A stretch of 5,327 bases of DNA from Akkermansiaceae bacterium. GTDB taxonomy: Bacteria > Verrucomicrobiota > Verrucomicrobiia > Verrucomicrobiales > Akkermansiaceae. Of the stretch, positions 4,867 to 5,327 are shown piece after piece. Position 1 is the stretch's first letter. Each line of letters begins with the position of its first letter. The position numbers and the translations under genes are program-made. The DNA lies in the NCBI GenBank assembly GCA_028293225.1, contig JAQGPE010000461.1:1-5327 (forward strand), written 5' to 3'. The notes below the pieces were generated by a model. That model did not search any database, had not been told where the DNA came from, and worked only from the letters and a program-made list of their open reading frames with translations.

Positions 4867-4898
4867 TCCCACGCTCTGCCTAATCGTTTTAAGACCCC

Positions 4899-5327
4899 AT
4901 GCGGTGCGTGCAATGCGGCTCAATCAAGGACAAGGTGCTCGACTCCCGGATGTCGAAGGACGGCACCACCATCCGCCGCCGTCGCGAATGTCTCGGATGC
5001 TCCTATCGCTACACCACCTACGAACAGATCGAGCGCACCGAGCTCCGCGTGGTGAAGCGCGACGGCACCCGCGAAGCGATTCACCGCGAGAAGCTGATGG
5101 GCGGTCTGATCAAGGCCTGCGAGAAGCGCCCCGTTTCCATGGACCGCCTCGACCGCGCCGTGGAGGAGATCCTCACCGAGCTGCACCAGGATCACCTCTC
5201 CGAAGTCCCCTCGGCGATCATCGGCGCGAAGGTCATGGAGAAACTCCACCAGATCGATCCGGTCGCCTACGTCCGCTACGTCTCCGTCTACCGCCAGTTC
5301 GAAAATGTCGGCGAATTCATCCACGAG
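4899..5327 (+). CDS. nrdR: Transcriptional repressor NrdR (partial, last residues outside window)
   Basis: NrdR is a nucleotide-sensing repressor that binds NrdR boxes and controls ribonucleotide reductase genes. The 143 visible residues cover nearly all of a protein that is usually about 150-160 aa. The N-terminal zinc ribbon has Cys3, Cys6, Cys31 and Cys34 (CVQC ... CLGC) and the family signature RRRRECLGCSYRYTTYE (26-42). The ATP-cone follows from about residue 49: VVKRDGTREAIHREKLMGGL, then CEKRPVS (74-80), ending with the typical VAYVRYVSVYRQFENVGEF stretch. The ATG at 4899 matches the canonical start MRCxxC; no Shine-Dalgarno sequence precedes it. Its target genes (nrd) are not in the window. 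It has its own likely promoter and is not coupled to the peptidase gene. The frame stays open to the window edge. Confidence 0.97.
   Translation, partial: MRCVQCGSIKDKVLDSRMSKDGTTIRRRRECLGCSYRYTTYEQIERTELRVVKRDGTREAIHREKLMGGLIKACEKRPVSMDRLDRAVEEILTELHQDHLSEVPSAIIGAKVMEKLHQIDPVAYVRYVSVYRQFENVGEFIHE

Larger units (their letters stand above)
4430..4898. other. 469-bp gene-free spacer between the peptidase gene and nrdR
   Basis: No supported gene lies here. Open frames that cross it read through palindromes and low-complexity sequence and have no protein-like pattern. From left to right it holds: an 8-bp inverted pair, AGACGGGC (4442-4449) with GCCCGTCT (4504-4511); the palindrome GGGCGCGCCC (4498-4507); the nested REP-like hairpin (4521-4576); a 14-bp tandem duplication (4621-4648); the dyad CGTGAC-N6-GTCACG (4680-4697); a terminator-like hairpin (4722-4739); and an AT-richer promoter zone (about 4781-4898). 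The word GAACGAAGT at 4433-4441 reappears inverted at 4791-4799, so most of the structured part is bracketed by 9-bp inverted repeats. It looks like an accumulation of repetitive intergenic elements plus the nrdR promoter. Confidence 0.6.

Overview
The window is GC-rich chromosomal DNA, most likely from a member of the Verrucomicrobiota (Luteolibacter/Haloferula/Verrucomicrobiales-like). This placement is inferred from four things: small membrane proteins opening with an 'SPYQPP' motif, a secreted protein whose N-terminal module resembles ones common in that phylum, the absence of recognisable Shine-Dalgarno sequences at all six genes, and a palindromic intergenic repeat of a type I recall from Verrucomicrobia/Planctomycetes genomes. 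No database search was possible.

Layout. Positions 1-1466 on the minus strand hold three tandem paralogous genes for small four-helix membrane proteins of unknown function; the last is cut by the window edge. A 119-bp divergent spacer separates them from a plus-strand tyrosyl-tRNA synthetase gene (tyrS, about 1586-2767). Next comes a secreted trypsin-like (S1 fold) serine peptidase with an extra N-terminal module and an unrecognised helical C-terminal region (2900-4429). A 469-bp gene-free spacer (4430-4898) follows, containing a nested REP-like palindrome, a 14-bp tandem duplication, several dyads, a weak terminator-like hairpin and a probable promoter. The window ends in nrdR (4899 onward), the zinc-finger/ATP-cone repressor of ribonucleotide reductase genes, cut a few residues before its expected end.

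The genes do not form one pathway. tyrS and nrdR are housekeeping genes. The peptidase acts outside the cytoplasm. The membrane-protein cluster looks like a lineage-specific expansion by local duplication and may be one operon transcribed 3 to 2 to 1 (order of decreasing coordinate). No phage, CRISPR, toxin-antitoxin or defence system is visible. The points most worth a second look are the paralogous membrane family and its shared upstream motif, stop codons placed in or at the loops of hairpins in three genes, the unclassified C-terminal region of the peptidase, and the REP-like element downstream of it.
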